Shown piece by piece: positions 15,646 through 25,041 of a DNA stretch of 64,000 nucleotides. The stretch is taken from contig CAZPHC010000030.1 in NCBI GenBank assembly GCA_964586155.1, positions 1-64,000 on the forward strand. The letters are read 5' to 3'. This stretch comes from SXNM01 sp964586155 (GTDB lineage: Bacteria > Myxococcota_A > UBA9042). Within the stretch, counting starts at the first letter, position 1. Every line of letters begins with the position of its first letter. The translations under genes and the position numbers were made by a program. The notes under the pieces were generated by a model. It was not told the origin of the DNA. It was given only the letters and a program-made list of their open reading frames with translations, and did no database searches.

Positions 15646-18600
15646 TCAGTCTTTGCGCAGCGCCGGCGGTGCCGGCACGTCGGTGCAGGACCAATCGGAT
15701 TGGCAGGCTTGCAGGCGGAATTCCTTGCCGCCGGTCTTGAGGTAGGTCGCGAGCATCTCGAACACGACCGAGCCCGAGTCGAAGTAGCTCTTGGTCTCGC
15801 ACGGGCCGGGATCCTGGCCCGCAGCGGTCGCGGCGTTGACGCAGGCCTTGCGCTGGCGGTCGGTCTCGCGCCCCGGCGCCGGCGGATCGTGCTCGCCGTC
15901 CGGGTCGACCAGCGGCATGAAGAAGCCCGAGACGCCCTCGCCGCGCGCCTTGACCGCGTGGGTGTGAAGCGGGGGGGACAGGCGCGGCAAGGCGTAGCCG
16001 TCGGGGCCGGTCTCGTAGCTCTTGCCGGGGGCCTGGATGAACTCCGTCATCACCGCCGACGGCGCGCTCGACAGGGCCAGCGAGCTCAGGTTCTCGGGGT
16101 CCATCGGCACGCTCGTGCCGTCAGGCGCCTTGTAGCGCGGGATCTTGTCGACGGCCTCGAGCATATGGCCGTCGATCAGCACCTGGTTGACGGTGCGGTC
16201 GCCCCAGGCCGGGACGGGCGTGGTCCAGTCGATCAGGCCGGCCGCGCGCGCCATCGCCGCGCCCGTGCTCGCCGGCACGTTCATGTCGCCGACGTTGTGC
16301 CAGACCAGCAGGTTGCTCGCGACCTTGCTGCCGTCGCCGTAGACGATCTCGCCCGATTGGCTGTGCGCGGCCCAGATCGCCGGGTCACCGGCGTCGAGCA
16401 CGAGCTGGGCGAAGCCCATGAAGCGCCGGATCTCGGGCCGAGCCCGGTGCAAGCCGAGGCCTTCGGCCAGCGGCGCCAGGGTCGAGCCCTCCTCGAAGAT
16501 CTGCTTGCGCCCGAACGCGTGGTAGATCACGCGCTTGCCGAACTTGTCGAGCGTGTGGACCGGCTTGACGCCGGGCTTGAGCTCGCAGGCCGCGCGCGAC
16601 GCCGGCTCGATGACGCCCGTTTGGAACGCCATCCCGGGGTAGAACGTCAAGCGGTGCTTCTGCCGGCGGAAGCGCGCGGCGCTGAGCGCTGCGGCGTTGG
16701 CAGCCTCGGCCACCGCGTCCTCGTCGGGCACGGCGAGCTTGGGGTTCAGCGCGTACTTCGACGGCTCCGGCTCGCGTGGCGTGTCGCTGGCGAGCGCGAC
16801 GCGGAAGCTGCCGTCGGCGCCGATGCGGGCGCAGTCGCGCGCGCCGTTGTCGAGGTTCTCGGCCAGGACGCTGCCGCCCTTGACCTGCTCGATGACGTCG
16901 GCCGGCACCCGCGCCACCTCGCGCTCGCCGGTGCCGTTGAGGTCGGGGATGATGGTGCGGACGACGACCTCGCCCTGCACGCCGTCCTTGTCCTTGGCGT
17001 CGGCGGGATGGCTGCCGAAGGCGTGGCCGACGTAGAGCGGCCCCATCATGCGCAGCTCGACCGCCTCCTTGACGCCGCCCTGGATGCTGCGGATGCCGAC
17101 GTCGCCGAGGCCCGCGCCGCCCGCGATCGGCACCACCGCCGAGAGCGTGGGTTCGAGGCCCGCGAGCATCCCGCTCATGATGCCGCCGAGGCTCGAGCCG
17201 AACATGCCGTACGTCACGTCCGGGCCGCCGACGTCGACGAATCCGTCGCCGTCGAAGTCGCCAGCCACGTCGTCGGCCTTGCCGTTGCCGTTGGCGTCGA
17301 AGGCCCAGGTGTGCTTGCCGTCGAAGGTGCGCAGCAGACGGATCAGCTGCACGTAGTCGACCGCCGACTGGCGCACGTTGTCGCGGGTGTGGAAGGTGTA
17401 CGCGGTCCAGAAATCCGCGCCAGAGTCGGCCTCGCCGTCGGCGTTCTGGTCGTAGGCGCGGTTCTGCAGCACGGCGTCGGCGACCCCCTCCATGCCCATC
17501 GACTTGAGCACCGCCGGCGCGAGTACCTGGTAGTCGGTCGGCAGCACCAGGCCGTGGCCGGCGCAGTCGATGCTGATCGCGGCGATGCCGTGGCGGGCGA
17601 GGATGTGGTGGTAGACCAGGACCTCGAACTTGCTGCTGGTGTAGCCGTGGCCGACGATGGCGACCTGCGTCGGCTTGCCGTCCTTGCGCGCGCTGACCTC
17701 CTTGCGCGGCACCGTGACCCAGAAGCCGATGCGCTCGCCGCGGGCCTGCACCCTGCGCGTGTGGACGTCCTGCGGCCAGACCATCTCGTTGTAGTCGAGC
17801 GGGTTGCCCTCCGCGTCGACGCGGTCGAAGAGCTGCGGGCTCTGGAAGCTGCCAAAAGCGTGGTAGTCGACGTAGCGCGAGCCGACCGCGGCGCGTTTGC
17901 CTTCTTCGCCCTTGGTGCTGACGAGGTCGAGCACGGCGTTCAGATCGAGGAACGACTCGCTCGAGAGCGTGTACGGCGTCTCCCACGCGTGCGCGGGCTT
18001 GTCGGTCCAGACCTTGTGCAGGATCTCGAGCTCGGCCGGGAATTCCGTGGCGAAGTGGCTTTGGACGCCGTGGCCATACAGGCCGTCGCGCACCGCGACC
18101 AACTCGTCGGTCATGGTGCCGGTGGTGAAGGTCCAGGCGAAGGCGACGTCGGCGAGCTTCAGGTTGCCGAGCGCCGCGCGGCTGCCGTCGAGCAGCGAGA
18201 CGAGCGGCTGCAGCGCGTCGGTCTGGCCGAGGTGGTGGACCCACGGGAAGGGCGAGCCGACGGGCTGGCCGAGCGCGTCCTTGAGCCGCCGCGTGACCAC
18301 CACGGCGTAGGTCGTGCGCTGGCGCATCGGCCGCAGGGGCCGCAAAATCAGCGTGTTCGTCTCGCGCTCGTAGTGCGTCATCAGCGCGTCGGCGCGCTGC
18401 GCGAGGTCCTTGCCGTTGAGGTCGCCGTCCACCGCCGGGTGGTAGTTGGGCACGTCGAGCACGCCGTCGAGGTCCGAATCCTCGCCCTCGTCGAGCACGC
18501 CGTTGCCGTTGCTGTCTTCGTCGTGCTCCTCAAAAAGCAGCGAGTTGGTGTCGCCGCGCGGATCGTGCGGCCAGAACGAGTCGAGCTTCTCGAGCGCGAT

Positions 18601-19095
18601 GGGGAAGTTGCCGCTGCCGGCGTCGACGATGACCGGCTCACCGTAGGTCGGCGACCCCCGCGTGATGTCGAGCACATAGACCACGTCGTCGGCGGTGGCG
18701 TAGTCGTCGCCGACGTGGGCCTTGCGCAGGCCGTCGAGATCGATCAGGCCGCTGAAGGGCACCGAGATCGGCGAGAACGCGCCCCAGCCGTCGAGGCCGT
18801 CGACCAGGGTGCGGACGCGGCGCTCGAAGCTGGTCGGCGCGACCATGCTGGCGTTGATGCGGCGGCCCGTGCTGCTGCTCGGATCGTAGCGGGTGGCGAG
18901 GTCGTTGGGCAGCGGGATGTTCGGCAGCGGCCGCGCCTCGAAGTCGAGCACGACGGTGGTTGCGGCGTCCTGGGACTTGGCGATGCCCTCGAGCTCGGCG
19001 GCGCAGGCCCCGAGCGAGACGAGCCACGCCCACGCAGCGGCGCGCAGGGCCAGACGGCGCGACGGGGCGAACGGGCTGACGGGCGCAGTCTTCAT
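15646..19095 (-). CDS. Large lipase-like alpha/beta-hydrolase lipoprotein
   Basis: 1149 residues with a lipobox ending LGAC near residue 32. The N-terminal third resembles the beta-rich domain found before bacterial virulence-factor lipases. An alpha/beta-hydrolase core has VAIVGHGYTSSK near residue 482 and the nucleophile elbow GMFGSSLGGIMSG near residue 635. Two Asp/Gly/Asn-rich loops resemble calcium-binding motifs: one at about residue 190 (DEDSNGNG, DSDLDG) and one just before the nucleophile (DANGNGKADD, DFDGDGFVD). GGAGG precedes the ATG at 19095. Esterase/lipase activity on the cell surface is likely; the substrate is not known. Confidence 0.75.
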   Translation of the reverse strand: MKTAPVSPFAPSRRLALRAAAWAWLVSLGACAAELEGIAKSQDAATTVVLDFEARPLPNIPLPNDLATRYDPSSSTGRRINASMVAPTSFERRVRTLVDGLDGWGAFSPISVPFSGLIDLDGLRKAHVGDDYATADDVVYVLDITRGSPTYGEPVIVDAGSGNFPIALEKLDSFWPHDPRGDTNSLLFEEHDEDSNGNGVLDEGEDSDLDGVLDVPNYHPAVDGDLNGKDLAQRADALMTHYERETNTLILRPLRPMRQRTTYAVVVTRRLKDALGQPVGSPFPWVHHLGQTDALQPLVSLLDGSRAALGNLKLADVAFAWTFTTGTMTDELVAVRDGLYGHGVQSHFATEFPAELEILHKVWTDKPAHAWETPYTLSSESFLDLNAVLDLVSTKGEEGKRAAVGSRYVDYHAFGSFQSPQLFDRVDAEGNPLDYNEMVWPQDVHTRRVQARGERIGFWVTVPRKEVSARKDGKPTQVAIVGHGYTSSKFEVLVYHHILARHGIAAISIDCAGHGLVLPTDYQVLAPAVLKSMGMEGVADAVLQNRAYDQNADGEADSGADFWTAYTFHTRDNVRQSAVDYVQLIRLLRTFDGKHTWAFDANGNGKADDVAGDFDGDGFVDVGGPDVTYGMFGSSLGGIMSGMLAGLEPTLSAVVPIAGGAGLGDVGIRSIQGGVKEAVELRMMGPLYVGHAFGSHPADAKDKDGVQGEVVVRTIIPDLNGTGEREVARVPADVIEQVKGGSVLAENLDNGARDCARIGADGSFRVALASDTPREPEPSKYALNPKLAVPDEDAVAEAANAAALSAARFRRQKHRLTFYPGMAFQTGVIEPASRAACELKPGVKPVHTLDKFGKRVIYHAFGRKQIFEEGSTLAPLAEGLGLHRARPEIRRFMGFAQLVLDAGDPAIWAAHSQSGEIVYGDGSKVASNLLVWHNVGDMNVPASTGAAMARAAGLIDWTTPVPAWGDRTVNQVLIDGHMLEAVDKIPRYKAPDGTSVPMDPENLSSLALSSAPSAVMTEFIQAPGKSYETGPDGYALPRLSPPLHTHAVKARGEGVSGFFMPLVDPDGEHDPPAPGRETDRQRKACVNAATAAGQDPGPCETKSYFDSGSVVFEMLATYLKTGGKEFRLQACQSDWSCTDVPAPPALRKD

Positions 19096-19192
19096 GGCGT
19101 GACCTCCGACGTGGCGCGCACCCTAGCACCAGCGCGGCCCCGCGGAAACGTCGGCGCCAGCGACGCGGGCAAACGATGACGCAAGGCCGCGA

Positions 19193-20800
19193 CTACGGGA
19201 GGACCAGGCCGGGCAGCGCGTCGAGGGCGACGTTGCCGGTCGCGAGCACGCGGCTGTGGAAGGTGCGCAGATCCTCGGCCTCGCCGCGGGCCAGGCGGGC
19301 GTCGCGCCAGCGCTGCCGCAGCTCGACGATCGCGCGATGGCCGACCGCGTAGCTGATCGCCTGGCCCGGCCAGCCGAGGTAGCGCGTGACCTCGGACGTC
19401 GCGCGCGCCTCGGACATGCCGGCGTAGCTGCGCATCAGCGCGACGGCGCGCTCGAAGCTCCAGGCGGCGCCCGGCTCGAACGGCGCGTCGTTCGGGATGT
19501 CGAGGCCGAGGTGCATGCCGATGTCGACCACGACGCGGCAGGCCCGCGCCATCTGGTTGCTCCACATGCCAAAGCGCGCCGCCGCCGTCTCGTAGAGCCC
19601 CAGCTCGTCCATGCGCTGCTCGGCGTACAGGGCCCAGCCCTCGGCGAAGCCGGAGTATCCGTAGGCGACCCGATGCAGGCGGCTCAGGCGCTCGCGCATC
19701 GCAACCTGCAGGCCACACTGCAGGTGATGGCCGGGGAAGCCCTCGTGGAAGGCCGTGCTCACCTGATCGAAGAGCGGCACGGGCCCCTCGAGCGGGCCGC
19801 CGTAGATGATTGCCCCGGGTCGCCCCAGATCCTCGGACGGCGGCATGTAGTAGGCGCCAGGCGGGCCACCTGCCGGAGCCCGCCGCACGTCCAGCCGGCG
19901 CAGCGCCTCGGGCACGTCGAACTCCGCCACGCCGCCAGCGCTGCCGTCGAGCGCGGCGAGGGCGACGTCCTGCAGCCGTCGCATCTCGGCCAGGAAGGCG
20001 TCGGCGTCCGGGGCGCAGAAGCGGGCGTCGCGCTGCAGCAGGTCCAGGACGCCGTCGACGCCGACCCCGGGGGCGACGTCCTCGGCCGCGCGGCGTTGCA
20101 GCTCGCGCAGCTCGGCGACCCGGCGCCAGCCCCAGGCGTAGGTCTCGTGCAGGTCGAGGTCGCAGCCCAGGAAGCGCCGCGCCGCGCGGCGGTAGCGCGC
20201 CTCGCCGAAGCCGTCCTGCTCGCTGGCGTGCGGCAGGTAGTGGTCGCGCAGCCACGCGCCGAAGTCGGCGTACGCCGCGCCCAGCGCTCCGCCCTCGGCG
20301 GCGACGGCCTCGGCCTGGCCGACGACGGTCTCGACCTGACGCCGGGCGACGCGCTGACCGCGCGCGAGGCCCGCGAGCAGCGTGCGTTGGTAGCCCTGCA
20401 GCGCCTCGGCGGCCGTGGCGCGCCGGCGCTCGGCGGCGGCGGCTCCGGAGGCCGTGGACTGGTCCATCGAGTCGAGGGCCATCGTCAGCAGCTGCGGCGG
20501 CGAGGCCAGGATGTTCAGATCCACAGCCGGGTCATGGTGGGCGAGCGCGTCCTGCTCCAGCGCCAGGAAGTCGCGCAGCACCAGCGTCGCCAGGCGCTCG
20601 TCGTCGGTCTGCGCGGCGGGCAAGGCGTCTGCGGCCGCAGAAAACCGGGCAAAAAGCGCGGCCCGGGCGGCGTCGCCTTCGGGCGAGAGGTCATCCCAGC
20701 GGTCGTCGTGGCCCGGCACGCCCATGAACGTGGCGCGGATCGGCGAGGCCTCGGCGAGGGCGTCGACCAGGTCGCTGCTCAAACGGAAGACATCGGTCAT
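19193..20800 (-). CDS. DUF885 family protein, putative metallopeptidase
   Basis: 535 residues. DUF885 proteins carry a zinc-type HEGFPGHH motif, here near residue 350 in FHEGFPGHHLQCG. Downstream, the conserved GFAEGWALYAEQRMDELG supplies the likely third metal ligand. GRPGAIIYGG and YLGWPGQAISYAVG are also typical of the family. There is no signal peptide, so it is probably cytoplasmic. Members are presumed peptidases, but few are tested. Same strand as the lipase-like gene with a 97-bp gap. Confidence 0.85.
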   Translation of the reverse strand: MTDVFRLSSDLVDALAEASPIRATFMGVPGHDDRWDDLSPEGDAARAALFARFSAAADALPAAQTDDERLATLVLRDFLALEQDALAHHDPAVDLNILASPPQLLTMALDSMDQSTASGAAAAERRRATAAEALQGYQRTLLAGLARGQRVARRQVETVVGQAEAVAAEGGALGAAYADFGAWLRDHYLPHASEQDGFGEARYRRAARRFLGCDLDLHETYAWGWRRVAELRELQRRAAEDVAPGVGVDGVLDLLQRDARFCAPDADAFLAEMRRLQDVALAALDGSAGGVAEFDVPEALRRLDVRRAPAGGPPGAYYMPPSEDLGRPGAIIYGGPLEGPVPLFDQVSTAFHEGFPGHHLQCGLQVAMRERLSRLHRVAYGYSGFAEGWALYAEQRMDELGLYETAAARFGMWSNQMARACRVVVDIGMHLGLDIPNDAPFEPGAAWSFERAVALMRSYAGMSEARATSEVTRYLGWPGQAISYAVGHRAIVELRQRWRDARLARGEAEDLRTFHSRVLATGNVALDALPGLVLP

Positions 20801-21079
20801 GGGTGGCCCCGGGCGTCGGCGGCAGCGCCGCCGTGGGCGCGTCGACGCGCCTGCAGGCGGCAGACGCTAGCCCGGCAGGCCGAAACGGGTCAACGCGCGC
20901 TGCCGCGCGGGCCACGGAGCTCGGCGCGCGCGCGGACAGCGCGAACGGCCCAGCCACACCGACATTGACCGCCTGCGCCCGCCGCAGTAGCGTCCGCCGG
21001 CGCTGCTGCCAAGGCGAGGCCCGCCCGTGCGTGGGGCGGCTGGTTCCGACCCATGGTCGCGCGCTGGAGCCGCAGGTTG
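20801..21079. other. Divergent intergenic region
   Basis: About 280 bp between the DUF885 gene (minus) and the nucleotidyltransferase-kinase cassette (plus). Both promoters should be here, but no confident -35/-10 pair, strong hairpin or RNA gene was recognised. Confidence 0.4.
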
Positions 21080-22717
21080 ATGCCGCCAGAGTCCTCGACA
21101 GCGACCGTGATCCTCTGCGCCGGCCGCATGAGCTACGTCGCGGTGCCGATCGCCGTCGGCTCGACCAACGCGATGCTGCCGGTCAACGGCAAGCCCGTCA
21201 TCGCCTGGACGCTCGACCGCCTGCTCAAGCGCGGCATCCGCGACGCGACCATCGTCGTCCGCGCCGACGACGACGACCTGCCGACGTTCGCACGCTACGT
21301 CTACGGCAGCCGGATGACGCTGCGCATCGCCCGGGCGCCGTCCGAGAACGGCAGCATCGTCCGCTCGTTGCTCGCCGGCCTCGACGCCCACCCCGAGGCG
21401 ACGTCGGTGCGCGTGCTGCTCGGCGACACCATCATCGACGACCCGCTCGACGCCCGGCCCAGCTTCGTCTACGTCGCCGACGTGCAGCATCCCGATCGCT
21501 GGTGCGTCGCCGAGACCGGCCCGGACGGCCGCATCGCCCGGCTCCACGACAAGCGCCACCTGCCCGGCCGCCATCACGACGCGCTGGTCGGCTACTACCG
21601 CTTCGGCGACGCGGCCGCGCTGCGTTCGGCCCTGATCGACGCCATCGAGACCCAGGAGCGCGAGCTTTCGGCCGTGTTGCTGCGCTACGGCGGCCACGAC
21701 GCGCCGCTGCAGGTCGTGCGCGCCGACGTCTGGTACGACTTCGGCAACATCGACAACCTGGCCCAGGCGCGCCTGTCGCTGCTGCAGCCGCGCGAGTTCA
21801 ACAGCGTGCGCATCGACCACCAGGTCCACGCCATCACCAAGCGCAGCGCCGACCGCACCAAGATGCGCAACGAGGCCAACTGGTTCGCCAGCCTGCCGCC
21901 GAGCCTCGCCCTGCTGGCGCCGCGGCTGACGGCCTCGGGCGAGGACGCCGAGACCGGCTGGTACACCCTGGAGTTCTACGGGTATCCGACGCTGGCCGAG
22001 CTCTTCGTCTGCGGCCGGATGCTGCCGGACGTCTGGGACTCGATCCTGCGCCGGGTGCTCGATGTCCACGCGCTGATCGCGAGCCATCCCGGCACGTTGC
22101 CCGCCGGCACCGCGCGCACGATGTACGGCACCAAGACCGAAGAGCGGCTGCAGCAGCTCGCGGCCCAGCGGCCGGATTGGACCTGGCTCGGCGCGACGTC
22201 GCTGACGCTCAACGGCCGCACCATCGGCGGTCCGGCGACGGTGATGCAGCGGCTCGCGCCCTGGATCGACCGGCTCGAAGCGACGATGCAGCCGACGATC
22301 TGCCACGGCGACTACTGCTTCTCGAACGTGCTCTATGACATCGGCTCGCAGATCGTGCGCGTCATCGATCCCCGCGGCTCGTTCGGCGTCCCCGGCCTGT
22401 ACGGCGATCCGCGCTACGATCTGGCCAAGCTGCGCCACTCGGTCTGCGGCGGCTACGACTTCATCGTCGCGGGCTACGTCGAGGCCCACGACCTCGGTGA
22501 CGGCCGCTTCGAGCTCGACTGGAAGATCCCCGAGACCGCCCGCCGCGCCGCCGAATTCTTCGACGACCACATCGAGGCGCGCGGCCTGCCGGCGGCCGAG
22601 ATCCGGCTGATCGAGGCCCTGCTCTTCTTGACCATGGCGCCGCTGCACGCCGACGTGCCCTCGCGGCAGCTGATCATGCTGCTGCACGGCCTGGACCTGC
22701 TCGACAAGGCGACCTGA
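21080..22717 (+). CDS. Nucleotidyltransferase / APH-choline-kinase-type kinase fusion
   Basis: 545 residues. The first ~230 form a GT-A-like nucleotidyltransferase (VILCAG at the N-terminus, LPVNGKPVIAWTLDRLL, VRVLLGDTIIDD). The usual G-x-G-x-R loop is replaced by an unusual RMSYVAVPIAVGS stretch, and the usual Pro-Lys pair by Ala-Met. Residues ~250-545 are an aminoglycoside/choline-kinase-type domain with CHGDYCFSN near residue 408 as catalytic loop and VIDPRGSFG as metal-binding motif. The order matches LicCA-type cytidylyltransferase-kinase fusions. First gene of a four-gene plus-strand cassette. ATG at 21080 is chosen as closest to the fold; 21053 is possible. Confidence 0.75.
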   Translation: MPPESSTATVILCAGRMSYVAVPIAVGSTNAMLPVNGKPVIAWTLDRLLKRGIRDATIVVRADDDDLPTFARYVYGSRMTLRIARAPSENGSIVRSLLAGLDAHPEATSVRVLLGDTIIDDPLDARPSFVYVADVQHPDRWCVAETGPDGRIARLHDKRHLPGRHHDALVGYYRFGDAAALRSALIDAIETQERELSAVLLRYGGHDAPLQVVRADVWYDFGNIDNLAQARLSLLQPREFNSVRIDHQVHAITKRSADRTKMRNEANWFASLPPSLALLAPRLTASGEDAETGWYTLEFYGYPTLAELFVCGRMLPDVWDSILRRVLDVHALIASHPGTLPAGTARTMYGTKTEERLQQLAAQRPDWTWLGATSLTLNGRTIGGPATVMQRLAPWIDRLEATMQPTICHGDYCFSNVLYDIGSQIVRVIDPRGSFGVPGLYGDPRYDLAKLRHSVCGGYDFIVAGYVEAHDLGDGRFELDWKIPETARRAAEFFDDHIEARGLPAAEIRLIEALLFLTMAPLHADVPSRQLIMLLHGLDLLDKAT

Positions 22718-22767
22718 GGGCGAAGATCCGGGCTTTCCGTTGCCATCCTCGGCAGCATCGAGACGAC

Positions 22768-23130
22768 ATGCGCATCTGTATCGACCTGGACGGCACCCTC
22801 TGCGAGCTCAAGCGGCCGGACCAGACCTACGCCGACGTCGCGCCCATCCCTGGCGCGGCCGAGCGCGTCCGCGAGCTGCGGGCCGCGGGCCACGAGATCA
22901 TCATCCAGACCGCGCGCCACATGCGCAGCTGCCACGGCGACGTCGGCAAGGTCGTCGCCCGCGTCGGCGCCGTCACGCTCGACTGGCTCGAGCGCCACGG
23001 CTTCGAATACGACGAGATCTACTTCGGCAAGCCCAACGCCGAGCTCTACATCGACGACCGGTCCGTGCGCTTCGAGACTTGGCAAGCGCTGGACACCGAA
23101 CGCCTGCTGGCGATGGCGAGGTCCGAGTGA
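22768..23130 (+). CDS. Small HAD-superfamily phosphatase
   Basis: 120 residues. HAD motif I is ICIDLDGTLCE at the N-terminus; motif II-like IIIQTARHMRSC and a late FGKPNAELYIDDRSV with acidic metal ligands complete a cap-less HAD fold. Such short HADs are frequent in capsule or surface-polysaccharide clusters, where they dephosphorylate precursors. The TGA overlaps the GTG of the next gene (GTGA), so the two are probably coupled. Confidence 0.8.
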   Translation: MRICIDLDGTLCELKRPDQTYADVAPIPGAAERVRELRAAGHEIIIQTARHMRSCHGDVGKVVARVGAVTLDWLERHGFEYDEIYFGKPNAELYIDDRSVRFETWQALDTERLLAMARSE

Positions 23131-23873
23131 AACTGGTGGTACCGATGGCGGGCCGCGGCTCGCGTTTCGTCAACGAGGCCATGCCCAAGCCGCTGATCGA
23201 GGTGTCCGGGCGGCCGATGATCGAGTGGGCGATGGCCGGCCTCGACGACCTGGACGTCAGCGGCCTCATCTTCGTCGCCCTGCGTGAGCACGACGTGCAG
23301 CACCAGCTCTGCGCGCGGTTGCGGGCCGCGTTCGGCGAGGCGATCGAGATCGTCCTGATCGACGACGTCACAGAGGGCCAGCTCTGCACCGTGCTCTGCG
23401 CCCGCCACCTGCTCGACCCGGACGAGGACGTGCTGGTCGCCGGCTGCGACACCTTCGTCCGTGGCGGCCTGGCCGAGGCGATCGCCCATCGACCGGCGGA
23501 CGTGCGCGGCATCCTCTCGGTCGCAGAGCTGCCGGGAGACCGCTGGAGCTTCACCCGACTCGACGAACACGGCGACGTCGTCGAGGTCGCCGAGAAGCGG
23601 CGCATCGCGCCGTGGGCGTGCACCGGCCTGTACTACTTCGCGAGCGCCGCCGAGCTGCTGACGATGGCGGACCGCATGATCGCGGCCGACGACCGCAGCC
23701 GCGGCGAATTCTTCGTCACGCCGCTGTACAAGTACTTCCTCGACGCTGGGATGCGCGTGCGTGTCGCCGTCGCCGACATCGTCGCGGACATGGGCACGCC
23801 GGACGCGGCCCGCGACTTCGAGCAGCGCTTCGCGGCGGGCGAGATCCCCGACAGCCGGGGCGCGCGAGGCTGA
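23127..23873 (+). CDS. Sugar/alditol-phosphate nucleotidyltransferase
   Basis: 248 residues. A canonical nucleotidyltransferase begins at once: VVPMAGRGSRFVNEAMPKPL with the G-x-G-x-R loop and the Pro-Lys pair, followed by VLVAGCDTFVRGG and ends with a metal-binding Asp in DMGTPDAARDF. It would couple a phosphorylated sugar or alcohol to a nucleotide. The GTG at 23127 overlaps the HAD stop. Unlike the divergent nucleotidyltransferase of the first gene, this one has all expected motifs, so the two probably have different substrates. Confidence 0.82.
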   Translation: MKLVVPMAGRGSRFVNEAMPKPLIEVSGRPMIEWAMAGLDDLDVSGLIFVALREHDVQHQLCARLRAAFGEAIEIVLIDDVTEGQLCTVLCARHLLDPDEDVLVAGCDTFVRGGLAEAIAHRPADVRGILSVAELPGDRWSFTRLDEHGDVVEVAEKRRIAPWACTGLYYFASAAELLTMADRMIAADDRSRGEFFVTPLYKYFLDAGMRVRVAVADIVADMGTPDAARDFEQRFAAGEIPDSRGARG

Positions 23874-23901
23874 GGTCGCCCGCGCGGCGAGGGAGCAAGC
23901 G

Positions 23902-25023
23902 ATGGCCAAGATCCGCGTGGTGCTGGACGACCTGCACTTTTCCGGCATGCACTACTTCGATTGGCTGGCGACTGGCCTGTGGACGCTCGAGGATCGCGGC
24001 GAGATCGAGGCCGACGTCCGCGTCACGGCGACGACGAGCCTGTTCCGCCAGCATCCGAAGCTGGCCCCGGCGGGCCGCCGCTTCGCGCCGAACCTGATGC
24101 GCTCGCTCGAGCGCGGCTGGCATACCATCATCACCGGCAAGGTGACCGACGGCACCCGGTCGACCAGCTTCGTCATGGACGCCGGCGACTCGCCCTATGC
24201 CTTCGACACCTCGCTGCTCGTCAGCACCGACCTCTACTTCAAGGCGCAGCTGCCGACGACGTTGGATCCCACGGGCTTCCCCATCGCCGAGGGCGCGCGC
24301 TACCCCTACCACCCGGACGTGCTCACCTACCGCGACCGCATCCGCCCGGCGATGCTGGGCCGACCGCTGTCGCGCCGCCTGCACCGACGCGAGAACGCCA
24401 AGGTCCTCGCCGGCTGGGAGCAACGGGCGCAGGCGCGCAAGGACAACCCGCTGCTGGCCTACTTCGGCACCGACTCCGGCGTCGCCGGCGGCCCCGAGGC
24501 AGAGGTGATGTCGCGGTTCGCCGGCCTGGTCGAGCACCCCAACGTCAAGCGCGGCAAGCTCGTCGACCTGCTGCAGAGCCGACATCCGGGCCAAAGCGAC
24601 GCGCGCGTGCTGCAGTCCAAGATCGCAGGCCGCGTGCGCCCGCCGCTGCCGGACGCGACCTTCAACGATCTGGTCGGCCGCTCGTGGCACAACATCAACG
24701 TCTCGGGCTTCCGCCGCAGCGCGCCGTTCCGCTTCATCGACGCCTTCCTGGTCGGCGCCAGCGTGCCGACCGACGAGATGGCCGTGCGTTGGTACGAGCC
24801 CTGGTTGGAGGGCGTCGAGATCATCGACCTGGGCAAGATGGGCTACGAGCTCGACGCCGCGGTCGACTGGGAGCGCATCGCGACCGTGCTCGACGGCCTG
24901 GCGCGCGAGTCCGAGGCGACGCGGCGCGAGCGGCAGCAGGCCGTGCTGGCTGCGTACCGGCGCAACTGGCAGCCGAGCGCGTTCGCCCGCTACCTCGTCC
25001 GCACCTGCACCGAGCGCTGGTGA
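23902..25023 (+). CDS. Putative glycosyltransferase-like protein of the polysaccharide cassette
   Basis: 373 residues, no signal peptide or membrane helix. It opens with IRVVLDDLHFSGMHYFDWL. It contains NPLLAYFGTDSGVAGGPEAEV and FIDAFLVGASVPTDEMAVRWYEPWLEG, reminiscent of GT-B enzymes where an acidic residue precedes the nucleotide site. No family is recognised with confidence. The ATG at 23902 has GGGAG ten nt upstream and lies 28 nt after the nucleotidyltransferase. The operon suggests transfer of the activated group made by its neighbours. Confidence 0.5.
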   Translation: MAKIRVVLDDLHFSGMHYFDWLATGLWTLEDRGEIEADVRVTATTSLFRQHPKLAPAGRRFAPNLMRSLERGWHTIITGKVTDGTRSTSFVMDAGDSPYAFDTSLLVSTDLYFKAQLPTTLDPTGFPIAEGARYPYHPDVLTYRDRIRPAMLGRPLSRRLHRRENAKVLAGWEQRAQARKDNPLLAYFGTDSGVAGGPEAEVMSRFAGLVEHPNVKRGKLVDLLQSRHPGQSDARVLQSKIAGRVRPPLPDATFNDLVGRSWHNINVSGFRRSAPFRFIDAFLVGASVPTDEMAVRWYEPWLEGVEIIDLGKMGYELDAAVDWERIATVLDGLARESEATRRERQQAVLAAYRRNWQPSAFARYLVRTCTERW

Positions 25024-25041
25024 GCCGGCCGGGCCCCGCCG

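Noticed and set aside
15193..19179. Open plus-strand frame of 1328 codons
   Set aside because: It runs antisense to the lipase-like gene and dus; its translation is Arg/Ala/Val-rich low complexity without motifs. High GC makes such shadows common.
20801..21079. RNA gene in the gap before the nucleotidyltransferase cassette
   Set aside because: No clover-leaf, conserved loop or strong hairpin could be read; only GC-rich sequence is visible.
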